This document shows, in pieces, positions 8,172 through 15,885 of a stretch of DNA of 39,288 nt. Position 1 is the stretch's first letter, and each line of letters starts with the position of its first letter. Location of the stretch: positions 1 through 39,288 of the IMG/VR virus record IMGVR_UViG_3300023176_005370; one strand, written 5' to 3'. The notes beneath the pieces were generated by a model that worked only from the letters and a program-made list of their open reading frames with translations, was not told the DNA's origin and searched no databases. The position numbers and the translations under genes were made by a program. Origin of the DNA: a virus.

Positions 8172-8762
8172 TTATCCTTCTAGCTTAGACTTAAGCTCTT
8201 TGATCATAGTAGGCTTACTTTTACGGCCATCTAAGATGATACCAATAGATTCTGCATACTCGTCAATCTCTTTCTTAGACATTCCGGCCAACTCTTCGTC
8301 AGACTTCACGTCACCTTCCGGTTTAGCTACAGGCTCTTCCTTCGGCTCTTCAACTTTAGGCTCTTCAACTTTAGGCTCTTCCTTCTGTTCTTCAACTCTA
8401 GGCTCTTCCTTCTGTTCTTTAACTTTAGGCTCTTCCTTTGGTTTCTCGAACTTAACTTCCTCAGCCTTAGCGGCCAGGAATAGAGGCTTACGTAATGCCT
8501 TAACTGCCGCTGCACGCTCATCGATAGATAATTCAGACCATTTCTCGCCGGTCACCGGAGCCGATACATCTACTGGTACGCGGATAATTGATCCTACGCG
8601 ATATACGTTACCGATTACGTCAGTTACCTGCGGAGCGTTAACCTTTAGGTTACGGCTGTCTACTCCAGTTACTAGCGGTAGGGCTACAGGGCCATTGCCG
8701 AAATCAATATTGAATCCGTTAGCCGCCTCTACCCATGCCTTAATACGTTCTACTTTACTCAC
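8172..8762 (-). CDS. Unknown protein with Glu-Pro-Lys repeats and a SAP/HeH-like C-terminus
   Basis: A 196-residue protein in three parts: a beta-rich head of about 95 residues (including VYRVGSIIRVPVDVS); a low-complexity linker of repeating EEPKVEE/EPRVEE units (about residues 105-150); and a C-terminal 36-residue helix-extended-helix segment (MSKKEIDEYAESIGI...MIKELKSKL) typical of SAP/HeH DNA- or protein-binding domains. The next gene upstream has a similar tail. It overlaps that gene by 4 nt. Head-proximal structural role likely; function unknown. Confidence 0.65.
   Translation of the reverse strand: MSKVERIKAWVEAANGFNIDFGNGPVALPLVTGVDSRNLKVNAPQVTDVIGNVYRVGSIIRVPVDVSAPVTGEKWSELSIDERAAAVKALRKPLFLAAKAEEVKFEKPKEEPKVKEQKEEPRVEEQKEEPKVEEPKVEEPKEEPVAKPEGDVKSDEELAGMSKKEIDEYAESIGIILDGRKSKPTMIKELKSKLEG
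8334..8440 (-). repeat. In-frame degenerate repeat encoding EEPKVEE units
   Basis: Read on the plus strand, GGCTCTTC recurs at short intervals with near-identical spacers (CTTCTGTTC, AACTTTA). On the coding strand this gives the Glu/Lys/Pro-rich linker of the 8172-8762 gene. Units of about 15 and 30 bases can be seen, so slippage could change copy number between relatives. Confidence 0.75.
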
Positions 8763-9082
8763 TTTAAATGCTCCTTCAGTTTATCAATCATGACGCCTTT
8801 AGTCCATCCCTTATTAAGGATAAGACCCTTCTCTTTGGCTAGTGATCGAATCTCCGTCTTTGTCATTGCGTTATAGTTAATTGGTGCCGGTTTCGGCTCT
8901 TTCTTGGGCTTAGGCTTTTCGAAAGTCTGCTTGACGTCCTTGCCTAGTACCATACGAGAACCTTTTGGATACTCATGTTTACCGACAGTCATCTTAGAAG
9001 CAATTACTTCAATAAGCGCAGTACGACCATAATCCTCAAGGATCTTGACGCGACCTCTAGCCCAATCAGGTATCTTCCACAT
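8759..9082 (-). CDS. Small protein with SAP/HeH-like C-terminus
   Basis: A 107-residue protein. An N-terminal beta-like domain (residues 1-50) is followed by a KPKPKKEPKPAP linker and a C-terminal helix-extended-helix segment (MTKTEIRSLAKEKGLI...GVMIDKLKEHL). That tail resembles the C-terminus of the downstream 196-residue protein, so the two look like diverged partners. It is first in its operon, just after a late-type promoter at 9101 and beyond the capsid-gene terminator. GGAGAAT-type ribosome site. Function unknown. Confidence 0.65.
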   Translation of the reverse strand: MWKIPDWARGRVKILEDYGRTALIEVIASKMTVGKHEYPKGSRMVLGKDVKQTFEKPKPKKEPKPAPINYNAMTKTEIRSLAKEKGLILNKGWTKGVMIDKLKEHLK

Positions 9083-9100
9083 GATTATTCTCCTGATATG

Positions 9101-9117
9101 CTATAGATATATTTTAG
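9101..9117 (-). promoter_or_regulatory. Late-type promoter (TAAAATA class)
   Basis: On the minus strand the sequence is CTAAAATATATCTATAG, about 20-35 nt upstream of the gene starting at 9082 and immediately after the terminator of the capsid gene. The same TAAAATAnnnnTAT pattern occurs upstream of minus-strand operons at 20002, 30017 and 37342. It would restart transcription for the connector and tail genes. Confidence 0.6.
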
Positions 9118-9121
9118 GCAA

Positions 9122-9144
9122 TAAAAAAGGAGCCCTGAGGCTCC
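9122..9144 (-). terminator. Terminator after the major capsid gene
   Basis: On the minus strand, GGAGCC-TCAG-GGCTCC is followed by six T. It ends the transcript coming from the capsid gene 19 nt upstream and sits next to the late promoter at 9101, so capsid and neck/tail genes can be expressed at different levels. Confidence 0.85.
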
Positions 9145-9162
9145 TTTCTAAATGGCTATCTA

Positions 9163-10122
9163 TTAAAGGGCAGGAGAAATCTGACCGATAACGAAAGCTT
9201 TGGTGTTACCGATACCAACACCTACAGACTCGTAAGTCTTGAAGCTAATCATGTCAGCTTCGGCTTTAAGGTATACAGTAGGCTCTTGTAGGCTGTAGAA
9301 CTGGCCTAGGTAAGCTTCTGGTGCGAACGCAATAGCGATATCGCCTTTAGCAGCTTGTTGAGCCGCTTCGTCACCACCGTCTAACCAGGCAGAGTTCAAG
9401 ATGTCTGACTTGTTAGAAGTAACGATTTCGAAGCCGTAGAAGCTGTCCATAGAACCGCTGTCGAAGTGACGGCTAGCTACTGCATCACCTAGTTGAGTAG
9501 CAGGCTCACGTAATAGAGCTAGGTACAACTGGTGAGAAAGTAAGATCTTGCCAGGCTTCTGGAATTCGTTAACTAGGTTTTGAACAAGCTGCATGATCTT
9601 GTCAGTAACAGTAGCACCGCTTAGTTCAGTAGTTAGGTAACGCTTACCTTTTTCAGTGTTGAAGATTTCAGCTAGAGCAGCAACGAAGTTGCTATCTTCT
9701 TGTTTCTGAATGTCTTTAACGCTGTTTTCTTGTAGAATGTTACGGATGTCAGTCTTGTATGTAGCAAGCTCATACTTAGACTTAGTGAATTCCGCAGATT
9801 CGATTTTGTGGAAACCTACTTCGTAGCGAGCGCCTTTGAAGTAACGAGTTTCGCTTACACCGTTTAGAGCGATTGTAGCAGCTACAGAATCAGGCTCTTT
9901 CTCGATGATTACTCGAGGAGTATCATCTAGACCACGGTCTAGGTCACTAGCAGTAACCATTTGAGGTGTGAAGATCTTACGGGTAAAACCGTCTTCACGT
10001 AACTTTTGGCGAACGAAAGTAGACATGGCAGCGCCAGCTTCTTTAGTTAGGCCTTGATCGATCTTATCGATGAACGCTTGGTTCAAGAACTGAACGTTCA
10101 GAGTCTCAGTTGCGTATTCCAT
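9163..10122 (-). CDS. Major capsid protein
   Basis: A 319-residue protein with the size, composition and location of an HK97-fold capsid subunit: after protease, scaffold-like and decoration-like genes, before connectors. Features include an N-terminal helical arm, an E-loop-like region (VSETRYFKGARYEVGFHKIE), a spine helix (VTDKIMQLVQNLVNEFQKPG) followed by ILLSHQLYLALLR, and A-domain strands at the end. Residues 25-30 read LTKEAG, matching the K-x-A motif repeated in the scaffold and protease, so an N-terminal propeptide of about 27 residues may be removed. The strong terminator downstream suggests high expression. Confidence 0.85.
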   Translation of the reverse strand: MEYATETLNVQFLNQAFIDKIDQGLTKEAGAAMSTFVRQKLREDGFTRKIFTPQMVTASDLDRGLDDTPRVIIEKEPDSVAATIALNGVSETRYFKGARYEVGFHKIESAEFTKSKYELATYKTDIRNILQENSVKDIQKQEDSNFVAALAEIFNTEKGKRYLTTELSGATVTDKIMQLVQNLVNEFQKPGKILLSHQLYLALLREPATQLGDAVASRHFDSGSMDSFYGFEIVTSNKSDILNSAWLDGGDEAAQQAAKGDIAIAFAPEAYLGQFYSLQEPTVYLKAEADMISFKTYESVGVGIGNTKAFVIGQISPAL

Positions 10123-10136
10123 TATATATCTCCCGA

Positions 10137-10598
10137 TTAGCTTACAGCGATAGTTAGAGCAGTAGCAGCAGAGCCGTCTACGTCAGTAACAGTAGCTTTA
10201 GCTACGATTGTGCCGTAAGTACTACCAGCTACAGGAGTAGCAGCAGGTGCGTCCCATTGACCAGCCGCGCCAGAACCAACTACTTGGCCTACGTTTAGAG
10301 CAGCAGCGCCTGCAGTAACGTTAGTAGTACGAACTACGTAGTTACCCATCAATACGATGGCAGGTACTGGGCTTCCGCCAGATTTATAGTCAGCAGAACC
10401 GCGAACTACGATACCTACGCCAGCAGCGTCTGCACCAGAAGTCTGTTCGATTGTGCCGTCAGTTTTAAGAACTACTAGGTCACCGTTAGTAGCAGAGTAG
10501 CCTGCTTCTTCACTAAGGTTCAGTTGACTAGTAGGTTGAGCAACAGGCCATCCGCGTTGGAACTCGGCCTTATACTCCATAGTATTCAATTGAGCCAT
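10137..10598 (-). CDS. Putative capsid decoration/stabilisation protein
   Basis: A 153-residue protein immediately upstream of the major capsid gene. The segment NGDLVVLKTDGTIEQTSGAD followed by GVGIVVRGS is typical of small beta-rich proteins that coat phage capsids, and it is rich in Ala, Gly, Thr and Val. It has no signal peptide or membrane segment. The gene order protease, scaffold, decoration, capsid is common in myoviruses. The decoration role is inferred from composition and position. Confidence 0.65.
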   Translation of the reverse strand: MAQLNTMEYKAEFQRGWPVAQPTSQLNLSEEAGYSATNGDLVVLKTDGTIEQTSGADAAGVGIVVRGSADYKSGGSPVPAIVLMGNYVVRTTNVTAGAAALNVGQVVGSGAAGQWDAPAATPVAGSTYGTIVAKATVTDVDGSAATALTIAVS

Positions 10599-10614
10599 TA
10601 AATTTCTCCGTTAA

Positions 10615-11142
10615 TTAGCTAGTAAGGAATTGAGCCAATGGATCTAGAGTCGAGTCAACTCGATCTGCCGGTCCGCCCATATTCATAGGTATGTTATCTA
10701 GACTATTCGCAACTTTCTGCAGAGTACCTGCATTAAGGCTTTGCAATTCATCTAACTCTTCTTGAGAGAATACTCCCCGACCGTCGATAGCGGCGACAGG
10801 GCCTGATTTCTCAGCCTGACTAGCAGCTTTCTCCATGTCCGAGATGATAACGTCTTTAGTATCTAGTTTAACCTCTAAATCATTTACGTAACTTGCTGTT
10901 TTCTCTAATACTTCAGCTAGTTGCTTATATTCTTCGGCTCGGGCTAGATCTGATTGTAGATTCGGGTTAGCTTCACTGGCTAGTTTCATCAAAAGCGGGG
11001 TAGCTTCTTCAGCTGAGATTCCGCCTTCTACTAGAGCAGCGCTTGCTGACTTCTCGATTTCCATCCAGTCGTCAGCTAAGCCAGAAGCTTTACTTGCCAA
11101 ACCTTGAGATTTTGCCCGAAGCAAATCTACGATATCTGACAT
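10615..11142 (-). CDS. Head-module protein, scaffold/core-like
   Basis: A 175-residue, highly helical acidic protein. It contains repeated K-x-A-S motifs: IEKSAS, LMKLAS, LEKTAS and MEKAAS, the same motif found in the neighbouring scaffold-like protein and protease. The central part (about residues 65-110) has coiled-coil character (KQLAEVLEKTASYVNDLEVK). It probably forms part of the inner core or scaffold and may be cut by the maturation protease. AGGAGT precedes the ATG. No named family recognised. Confidence 0.6.
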   Translation of the reverse strand: MSDIVDLLRAKSQGLASKASGLADDWMEIEKSASAALVEGGISAEEATPLLMKLASEANPNLQSDLARAEEYKQLAEVLEKTASYVNDLEVKLDTKDVIISDMEKAASQAEKSGPVAAIDGRGVFSQEELDELQSLNAGTLQKVANSLDNIPMNMGGPADRVDSTLDPLAQFLTS

Positions 11143-11151
11143 GATTACTCC

Positions 11152-11463
11152 TTACTTCTTATCTTTAGAAGCTTTTTCTTTCTCTTGCTTCTTGGCACGA
11201 GCAATTCCCATATCGCGTACAGGACCCCCTGCCCAGTGAGTGTAGCCTTTAGTAAGCTTATGAGTCGCTAAGCCTCCGGCAGCTGCACCGCCGATACCGC
11301 CAGCTGCAATAAGAGCCTTAGCTGCAGAAGCGGTCTTAGACATCTTCTTACCGTCCTTAACGCCTTTCTTATATTGAGTGGCGTTAGATTCGATAGCCCC
11401 ATCTACAGATCCTGTAAGAGATCCTACCATGGATCCACCTACGGCACCGGCACCTGCTGCCAT
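11152..11463 (-). CDS. Frameshift-encoded C-terminal extension of the scaffold-like protein
   Basis: The frame is open upstream past the ATG at 11463 to the end of the 231-residue gene, and the ATG has only a weak AAAGG far upstream. It is best read as the product of -1 frameshifting at 11538-11544, giving a 359-residue fusion in which 25 residues from 11538-11464 link the two parts. This part is Gly/Ala-rich (GAGAVGGSMVGSLTG, LIAAGGIGGAAAGGLA) with a very basic C-terminus (KKQEKEKASKDKK), and could bind membrane, DNA or portal. Independent translation is possible but less likely. Confidence 0.65.
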   Translation of the reverse strand: MAAGAGAVGGSMVGSLTGSVDGAIESNATQYKKGVKDGKKMSKTASAAKALIAAGGIGGAAAGGLATHKLTKGYTHWAGGPVRDMGIARAKKQEKEKASKDKK

Positions 11464-11504
11464 AGCAGTATTTGCACCAGTACCTTTAGGGAAGGCTTTC
11501 TTAA

Positions 11505-11544
11505 GGGACTCTTTAGCTTTACTAAGAGCGCCTTTTACTTTCCC
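11505..11544 (-). promoter_or_regulatory. Programmed -1 frameshift signal
   Basis: The heptamer G_GGA_AAG (11544-11538, minus strand) is in the correct phase, with the TAA stop of the upstream gene as the next codon. After a 5-nt spacer comes a stem-loop: GGCGCTCTT (11532-11524) pairs with AAGAGTCCC (11513-11505), with one mismatch and a 10-nt loop. The slippery heptamer is the same as in lambda G/GT. After slippage, reading continues as Val-Lys-Gly into the 103-residue frame. Confidence 0.75.
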
Positions 11545-12230
11545 AGGCTGGCAGCTTCCTTAACTAGAGCTACTGCGTCATCAAATGCGATACCGTCTTG
11601 CTCTACAAGTTCACTAACAGCAGCAGCTTTTTCTAATTCAGAATAACTAGCTTCAGAAGCCTGCTTGACTAGAAGTACTGCATCTTCAAAATCAATACCT
11701 TCAGCCATCAATTCATTAACAGCAGCTAATTTCTCTAGCTCTGCTTCTTTCTCAGAAGCCTGCTTCATGATAGCAGCCGCTTCTTCTAGAGTCTTACCTT
11801 CAGCGATAAGCTCAGAAGCTTGCTTAGAGATGTCAGAAGCAACAGCAGCACCAGGAGCGCCTACGTTATCTTCTTTAACTTCGTCAGTGTCAGCATCACC
11901 GCCGCGCTCAACGCTAGCTTTAGCTGCTTCAGTTACAGTCTTACCTTGTACTTGGTTCAACTCTTCTTTCTTGTCGTCATCAGCAACCATTGCAGCAGTT
12001 TCGTCCGCTACGTTGTTTGCTTGCTTAACCATCGCTAGGATGCTTTCTGCTAGTTCTTTACCAGTTAGGTTCATTTCGCTCTCTCCTTGATCGGAAGCTT
12101 CTTTGGTTAGTACAGATTTAAGTTCGTCAGCTACAGAAGTCTCGGATTCTGATGCAGCCTTTTCAATAGTAGTCTCTTCCTCAACAGGAGTCAGACTATC
12201 TAATAGACTATCGATAGATAGTTCACTCAT
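11535..12230 (-). CDS. Scaffold/core-like head protein (zero-frame product)
   Basis: A 231-residue, very acidic, helical protein directly after the prohead protease, where scaffold proteins lie. It contains about nine copies of a hydrophobic-x-K-x-A motif (IEKAAS, LTKEAS, ISKQAS, IMKQAS, LVKQAS, LVKEAAS), often following ELxxEGxxFEDAxxL repeats of about 35 residues. These could be maturation-protease sites or heptad-like packing units. It terminates at TAA within a -1 slippery site, so a minor longer form of 359 residues is predicted. Its ATG directly follows the protease stop. Confidence 0.7.
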   Translation of the reverse strand: MSELSIDSLLDSLTPVEEETTIEKAASESETSVADELKSVLTKEASDQGESEMNLTGKELAESILAMVKQANNVADETAAMVADDDKKEELNQVQGKTVTEAAKASVERGGDADTDEVKEDNVGAPGAAVASDISKQASELIAEGKTLEEAAAIMKQASEKEAELEKLAAVNELMAEGIDFEDAVLLVKQASEASYSELEKAAAVSELVEQDGIAFDDAVALVKEAASLGK

Positions 12231-13676
12231 TTAGATATTCTCCAATTCTTTACGGAGTGATAACTCCATAAGTTTAGTAGTAAGGCCAGCAGATTTTTCC
12301 ACTGTATTACTAGATTTTACTTCGCTTGCAGACTTAGTAAATGATCCAGCAAGGGTATTTATCATAATCTTGGCTACGATAGCGCCCCCTACCAGCTTGA
12401 GTAAGCTGCCTGCATCTCCAATAGAACCCGGGTTAAACAGGGTCCTGGATCGGTCGAAGTACTTCGAGTTCGCTACAGGGGTCCTTCCTACCTGCCAATT
12501 GGCATGGCCTGTTGAAGCACGTTTCTCAACGTATTCTCGTTGGTAACTAGAGCCTTCCATATACTTAGCGAGTACCTTTACAAGCATCTCGTTAGGCTTC
12601 GGATTGCTAACATCAGGAATCAGTCCATGAGCATCTAATGGAATGGCATCTTTGCCGTAGACATTGAGAGCGCTCATAGCTAGACTAGAAATCTGTTCTT
12701 CTTCCTGTCCAACATATTTACCTGCTAATATTTTAATCAAAAATCTCAGCGATGGGTTAATTCCCAAATAGGCGAAACTCGTGATGATATCTTGTAGAGG
12801 GAACTGTTTAAGTACCTCAAGGATATCGCTGTCCGGATCCCCTACCTGGCTAAGGATATCATTAAGATTATCGGATGCGTCCACTGCATCTCCATCTGTC
12901 ATCTTAATGAGGTCGGCCGCCTTATCTATAGCTTCTTTCAGTATAGAGGCTTTCTTATCTATGCCGTAGGATACACCTTCCATTTCGGCAGCCTCTGCTG
13001 AACCGACTACGTCTTCTATCTGATTCGCTACCTTAGTCAATACTGCTGAGGTGATATCGGCAGGGCGGATAACGATAGAGATGTCGAAGAACTTAAGAGG
13101 CCCGGCATTGATAGCCATAACCTTACGGCCATCCGGTAGTACTTTATTAAGCTGAGTCGATAGATGACTGCAGTATTCTGCACGGGAGTGCGCTTTATTA
13201 TTGCATACGCTACATACATCGTACGGCGTATGGCATGCCATAGAGGTAACCGGGAAGTTCCCGTCTTCTATAGCAGCTAACTCTGGAGCACCGAGAGATC
13301 TATCTACTTCGGCGATAAGTTCGACCCTATGCATGCGCGGGTTATAGTACGAATAGATTACCTTACCGATCGCCTTCGCAGGATCCTTATTGACATGATG
13401 TCTGAATACATGGGCCGGACTCGTCTCGAAAGTCTTATGCCATTGTATTAGATTATCCTCTGGGAAATAGTCTCCATTACGATTAGATCCATAGTACTCA
13501 CCGGCACCCATCGCATTGATATGCAGATAGAACTTATCCGGCTGCTTGGAGATTTTCTTAGAGAAATCAATGACCTCCTGGGCGGCGGCTGCCTTCTCTA
13601 GACCTTCAGAGTCTTCACCCAGTAGGGTTACCTCCCAGTCTTCTGAGAAGGATTCGCTATCTAATAGTTTATCCAT
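12231..13676 (-). CDS. Prohead core maturation protease
   Basis: A 481-residue protein. The N-terminal 240 residues carry the prohead serine protease pattern: YYGSNRNGDYFPEDN, then HVFRHHVNKDPAKAIGKV with the likely catalytic His, a VELIAEVDR strand, and FPVTSMACHTPYDVC with the likely nucleophilic Ser. A Cys-rich insertion (CSVCNNKAHSRAEYCSHL) looks like a zinc site. The C-terminal half is helical, larger than needed for the protease, and may be a scaffold-like tail. LEKAAA near residue 27 is a candidate self-processing site. GGAGA precedes the ATG; a terminator lies just upstream. Confidence 0.8.
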   Translation of the reverse strand: MDKLLDSESFSEDWEVTLLGEDSEGLEKAAAAQEVIDFSKKISKQPDKFYLHINAMGAGEYYGSNRNGDYFPEDNLIQWHKTFETSPAHVFRHHVNKDPAKAIGKVIYSYYNPRMHRVELIAEVDRSLGAPELAAIEDGNFPVTSMACHTPYDVCSVCNNKAHSRAEYCSHLSTQLNKVLPDGRKVMAINAGPLKFFDISIVIRPADITSAVLTKVANQIEDVVGSAEAAEMEGVSYGIDKKASILKEAIDKAADLIKMTDGDAVDASDNLNDILSQVGDPDSDILEVLKQFPLQDIITSFAYLGINPSLRFLIKILAGKYVGQEEEQISSLAMSALNVYGKDAIPLDAHGLIPDVSNPKPNEMLVKVLAKYMEGSSYQREYVEKRASTGHANWQVGRTPVANSKYFDRSRTLFNPGSIGDAGSLLKLVGGAIVAKIMINTLAGSFTKSASEVKSSNTVEKSAGLTTKLMELSLRKELENI

Positions 13677-13692
13677 TTAGGTCTCCTAAAAC

Positions 13693-13716
13693 AAAAAGAG
13701 CCCGCATAGCGAGCTC
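13693..13716 (-). terminator. Terminator/attenuator upstream of the protease
   Basis: On the minus strand GAGCTCGC-TAT-GCGGGCTC (8 bp, one G-T pair) is followed by TTTTTG. It lies between the 193-residue gene and the protease in the same direction. With no promoter motif recognised in the short gap, it may act as a partial terminator that lowers downstream expression. Confidence 0.75.
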
Positions 13717-13722
13717 ATATAA

Positions 13723-14304
13723 TTAGCGGATCATAGATGCTGCACTAGGGTTGTTCTTAGAGAACTTCTCTTCTAAGTCAGCTAGAGTCTTCATAGTATG
13801 AAGGTCTAGACTCTCGGAATCTACATAGTGCGCTAATACGTTACTTAAGGTATTAACATCTTGTGCTACAGTAGGAGCTACTCTGAAGATACTGTCTCCG
13901 AAGCTCTTGATACGAGCCAGCTGCTCTCCTTCTAATCCACGTAAGATTTGGTTGCGAGATAGGGCTTGACTCAAGGCTTGCTCATAACGAGAGCGACCTG
14001 CTGCATTACCTGTAGCAGAGAATGCCTTTCGTGCTGCCATAGAACCTAGTACGCCCAGGGCGCCTACGCCTAATCCTGCAATACCAGTGCCGATACCTTT
14101 ACCGAAGCCGTCGGTGATATTCTTGATAGCACCGCTGGAACGTAGGCTATCCATAAAACTGGCTTCTTTATCAAGACCCAGTTCCATAGCCATTACGCCG
14201 AATTCCTCAGCAGCCTTTTCAAGATATTCCTGATAGCCTTCCTGGTCAGATGCCTCTTTTTCTAGCGGCTCAGCCATAAGGGCTTCTAAAATTTGCTCTT
14301 TCAT
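13723..14304 (-). CDS. Head-module protein with Gly-rich hydrophobic segment
   Basis: A 193-residue protein. The N-terminal 50 residues contain three K-x-A motifs (LEKEAS, LEKAAE, LDKEAS). A Gly/Ala-rich stretch (GIGTGIAGLGVGALGVLGSM, about residues 70-90) resembles a membrane-active segment. The rest is helical. These traits fit an internal head protein that is proteolysed and perhaps ejected with DNA. The short gap to the upstream gene indicates one operon with 14306-19983. Function unknown. Confidence 0.6.
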   Translation of the reverse strand: MKEQILEALMAEPLEKEASDQEGYQEYLEKAAEEFGVMAMELGLDKEASFMDSLRSSGAIKNITDGFGKGIGTGIAGLGVGALGVLGSMAARKAFSATGNAAGRSRYEQALSQALSRNQILRGLEGEQLARIKSFGDSIFRVAPTVAQDVNTLSNVLAHYVDSESLDLHTMKTLADLEEKFSKNNPSAASMIR

Positions 14305-14305
14305 A

Positions 14306-15241
14306 TTATCCTCTTAAGCTATTCCAAGCGTCGTATGTACGGTTAGTACCTCGAGATACTTCAGCCGCAGAATCCGTTACGGACCATGCGTTATACATTC
14401 TGCTTGTCGTTTTGTTAGCGGCCATCTTATCCGCTACCTTCTTAACAGAAGCACCTGCACGTTCTACTCCCGGGATCGACTTCATAGTGTTACCTACTAC
14501 TCTAGCTGAGTTAGCTAATAGAGGAGCTAGGAAGGCCTGCTTCACCATCTCTTCTGCATGCTCAACCTTAGGAGTAAGATCCTTGATCTCGGAAACTACT
14601 TGGGCAGCTTTTTCTAATGTGTCTGAAAGAGATTTTACGCCGGCCAGGTCGTCCTGAGAGTATAGAGTAGTAGATTCAACTACCTCTCCGCCTAATAGGT
14701 TAGCCATACGCGCTGATTCAGATACGTGTGCAATCTTCTCGAATACCTTCTCGTCTTTCTTAAGCGCCTCGGCCTGTTTAACGATATCCCACTTCAGGGC
14801 ATCGCCTTGGTGCCAGAGGTCCGTCAATTTGCAACGTCCTTCCGAGGCTACCTTGGTAAGGGCCTTGGTCTTTTCGCTGTCAGATAGATCTCGTACGCTA
14901 GCTTCAGAAGCAACCTTCTCCATAGGCACATCGAATATAGATGCGATGTCAGATAGGTCGGAAGCAGACTTTTCAATAGAGGCCTCTGGAAGCATAGAAT
15001 CTACTATACTGTCATAATCCGCTACGTCAAATTCAAAGGTTCGATCATCGGCAGATTCAAGTTGAGCCAAGTATGCTAATTGGTTAGACATCTCGACTAG
15101 GCGCTTAATCTGCTCTGGGTTTAATTCTAGACTCTCTGCCAGGGCGATAATAGAGTCGTTAAGAGGAGTACCTTCTGCCACTAACGACTTAACGTTATCG
15201 GTAGATAGCTCCTTTAGTCTTTCTGGGGAAAATTCCATCAT
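14306..15241 (-). CDS. Head-module protein with repeated K-x-A motifs
   Basis: A 311-residue helical, acidic protein. It has at least seven motif copies: IEKSAS, MEKVAS, LTKVAS, IVKQAE, FEKIAH, LEKAAQ and MVKQAF, spread from about residue 95 to 240. The C-terminal 70 residues are basic and lack them. The pattern is shared with the scaffold-like protein and protease, suggesting a common processing or assembly role. It overlaps the upstream gene by 4 nt (ATGA). Two Met codons open the frame. No family recognised. Confidence 0.6.
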   Translation of the reverse strand: MMEFSPERLKELSTDNVKSLVAEGTPLNDSIIALAESLELNPEQIKRLVEMSNQLAYLAQLESADDRTFEFDVADYDSIVDSMLPEASIEKSASDLSDIASIFDVPMEKVASEASVRDLSDSEKTKALTKVASEGRCKLTDLWHQGDALKWDIVKQAEALKKDEKVFEKIAHVSESARMANLLGGEVVESTTLYSQDDLAGVKSLSDTLEKAAQVVSEIKDLTPKVEHAEEMVKQAFLAPLLANSARVVGNTMKSIPGVERAGASVKKVADKMAANKTTSRMYNAWSVTDSAAEVSRGTNRTYDAWNSLRG

Positions 15242-15885
15242 GATTCCTCACGTAGATTTGCGATACTAGGAAGCTCTAGGTCATCCTCTGTAATCTTGTT
15301 AAGGGCAAGTTCGAATTCCGCCTTAGCATCATCTTCATCAACTGATATATCACTAAGTAGCTTAGCGAGAGTAGTTGCCTGTCTGGACCATTTAAGTCCT
15401 TCCTGAGATGCTTCTGCAGTATTGCTATTGAAGAATGCCTCTTTGCTTCGGAAGTATGCATCTGCCTGGAGATCAACTAGACTTTCCTGAAGAGAAAGTT
15501 TATGACCTACGCCGAGTCTCCACTTGATGAATCCGATACCGTTCGTCATGGCCCACTGCTTGAGATTACGCTCATCTTCATCTTCTATGCCAGCAAGATG
15601 ATTAACCTTATGTATTCTCGATAGTGAATGCACGTCGTAGTAGATATCGTGATAGAACATCAATACATACTTATCGATTTCAAGTATCTCGGATAGAGTA
15701 TCAAAATCCTCGGAGGCTAAGAGGCCTGCCTCCACGTAGATTCTGACAATCTTATCTAAGAAAATATCTTTGGCCTCTTTAATGATTCGAGAGTCGACGC
15801 AGTCGTTAAGGACTGAATCGACCATACTGTCTTTGCCGGCTACTCTACGAATCATGAGCCAATTTCGGTAACCTGGACTAGACAT
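15238..15885 (-). CDS. Unknown head-module protein
   Basis: A 215-residue, mostly helical protein lacking the K-x-A repeats of its neighbours. The region GFIKWRLGVGHKLSLQESL and the Tyr-rich VLMFYHDIYYDVHSL stretch are the most distinctive parts. It begins on the last base of the upstream stop and overlaps the downstream start by 4 nt, so it is tightly coupled in the operon between the polymerase fragment and the protease. Function unknown; a structural role is inferred from location only. Confidence 0.6.
   Translation of the reverse strand: MSSPGYRNWLMIRRVAGKDSMVDSVLNDCVDSRIIKEAKDIFLDKIVRIYVEAGLLASEDFDTLSEILEIDKYVLMFYHDIYYDVHSLSRIHKVNHLAGIEDEDERNLKQWAMTNGIGFIKWRLGVGHKLSLQESLVDLQADAYFRSKEAFFNSNTAEASQEGLKWSRQATTLAKLLSDISVDEDDAKAEFELALNKITEDDLELPSIANLREES

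Noticed and set aside
8149-8793. A plus-strand Ser/Leu-rich open frame of about 214 codons
   Set aside because: It is the shadow of the repetitive Glu/Pro/Lys gene on the other strand; low complexity explains its length.
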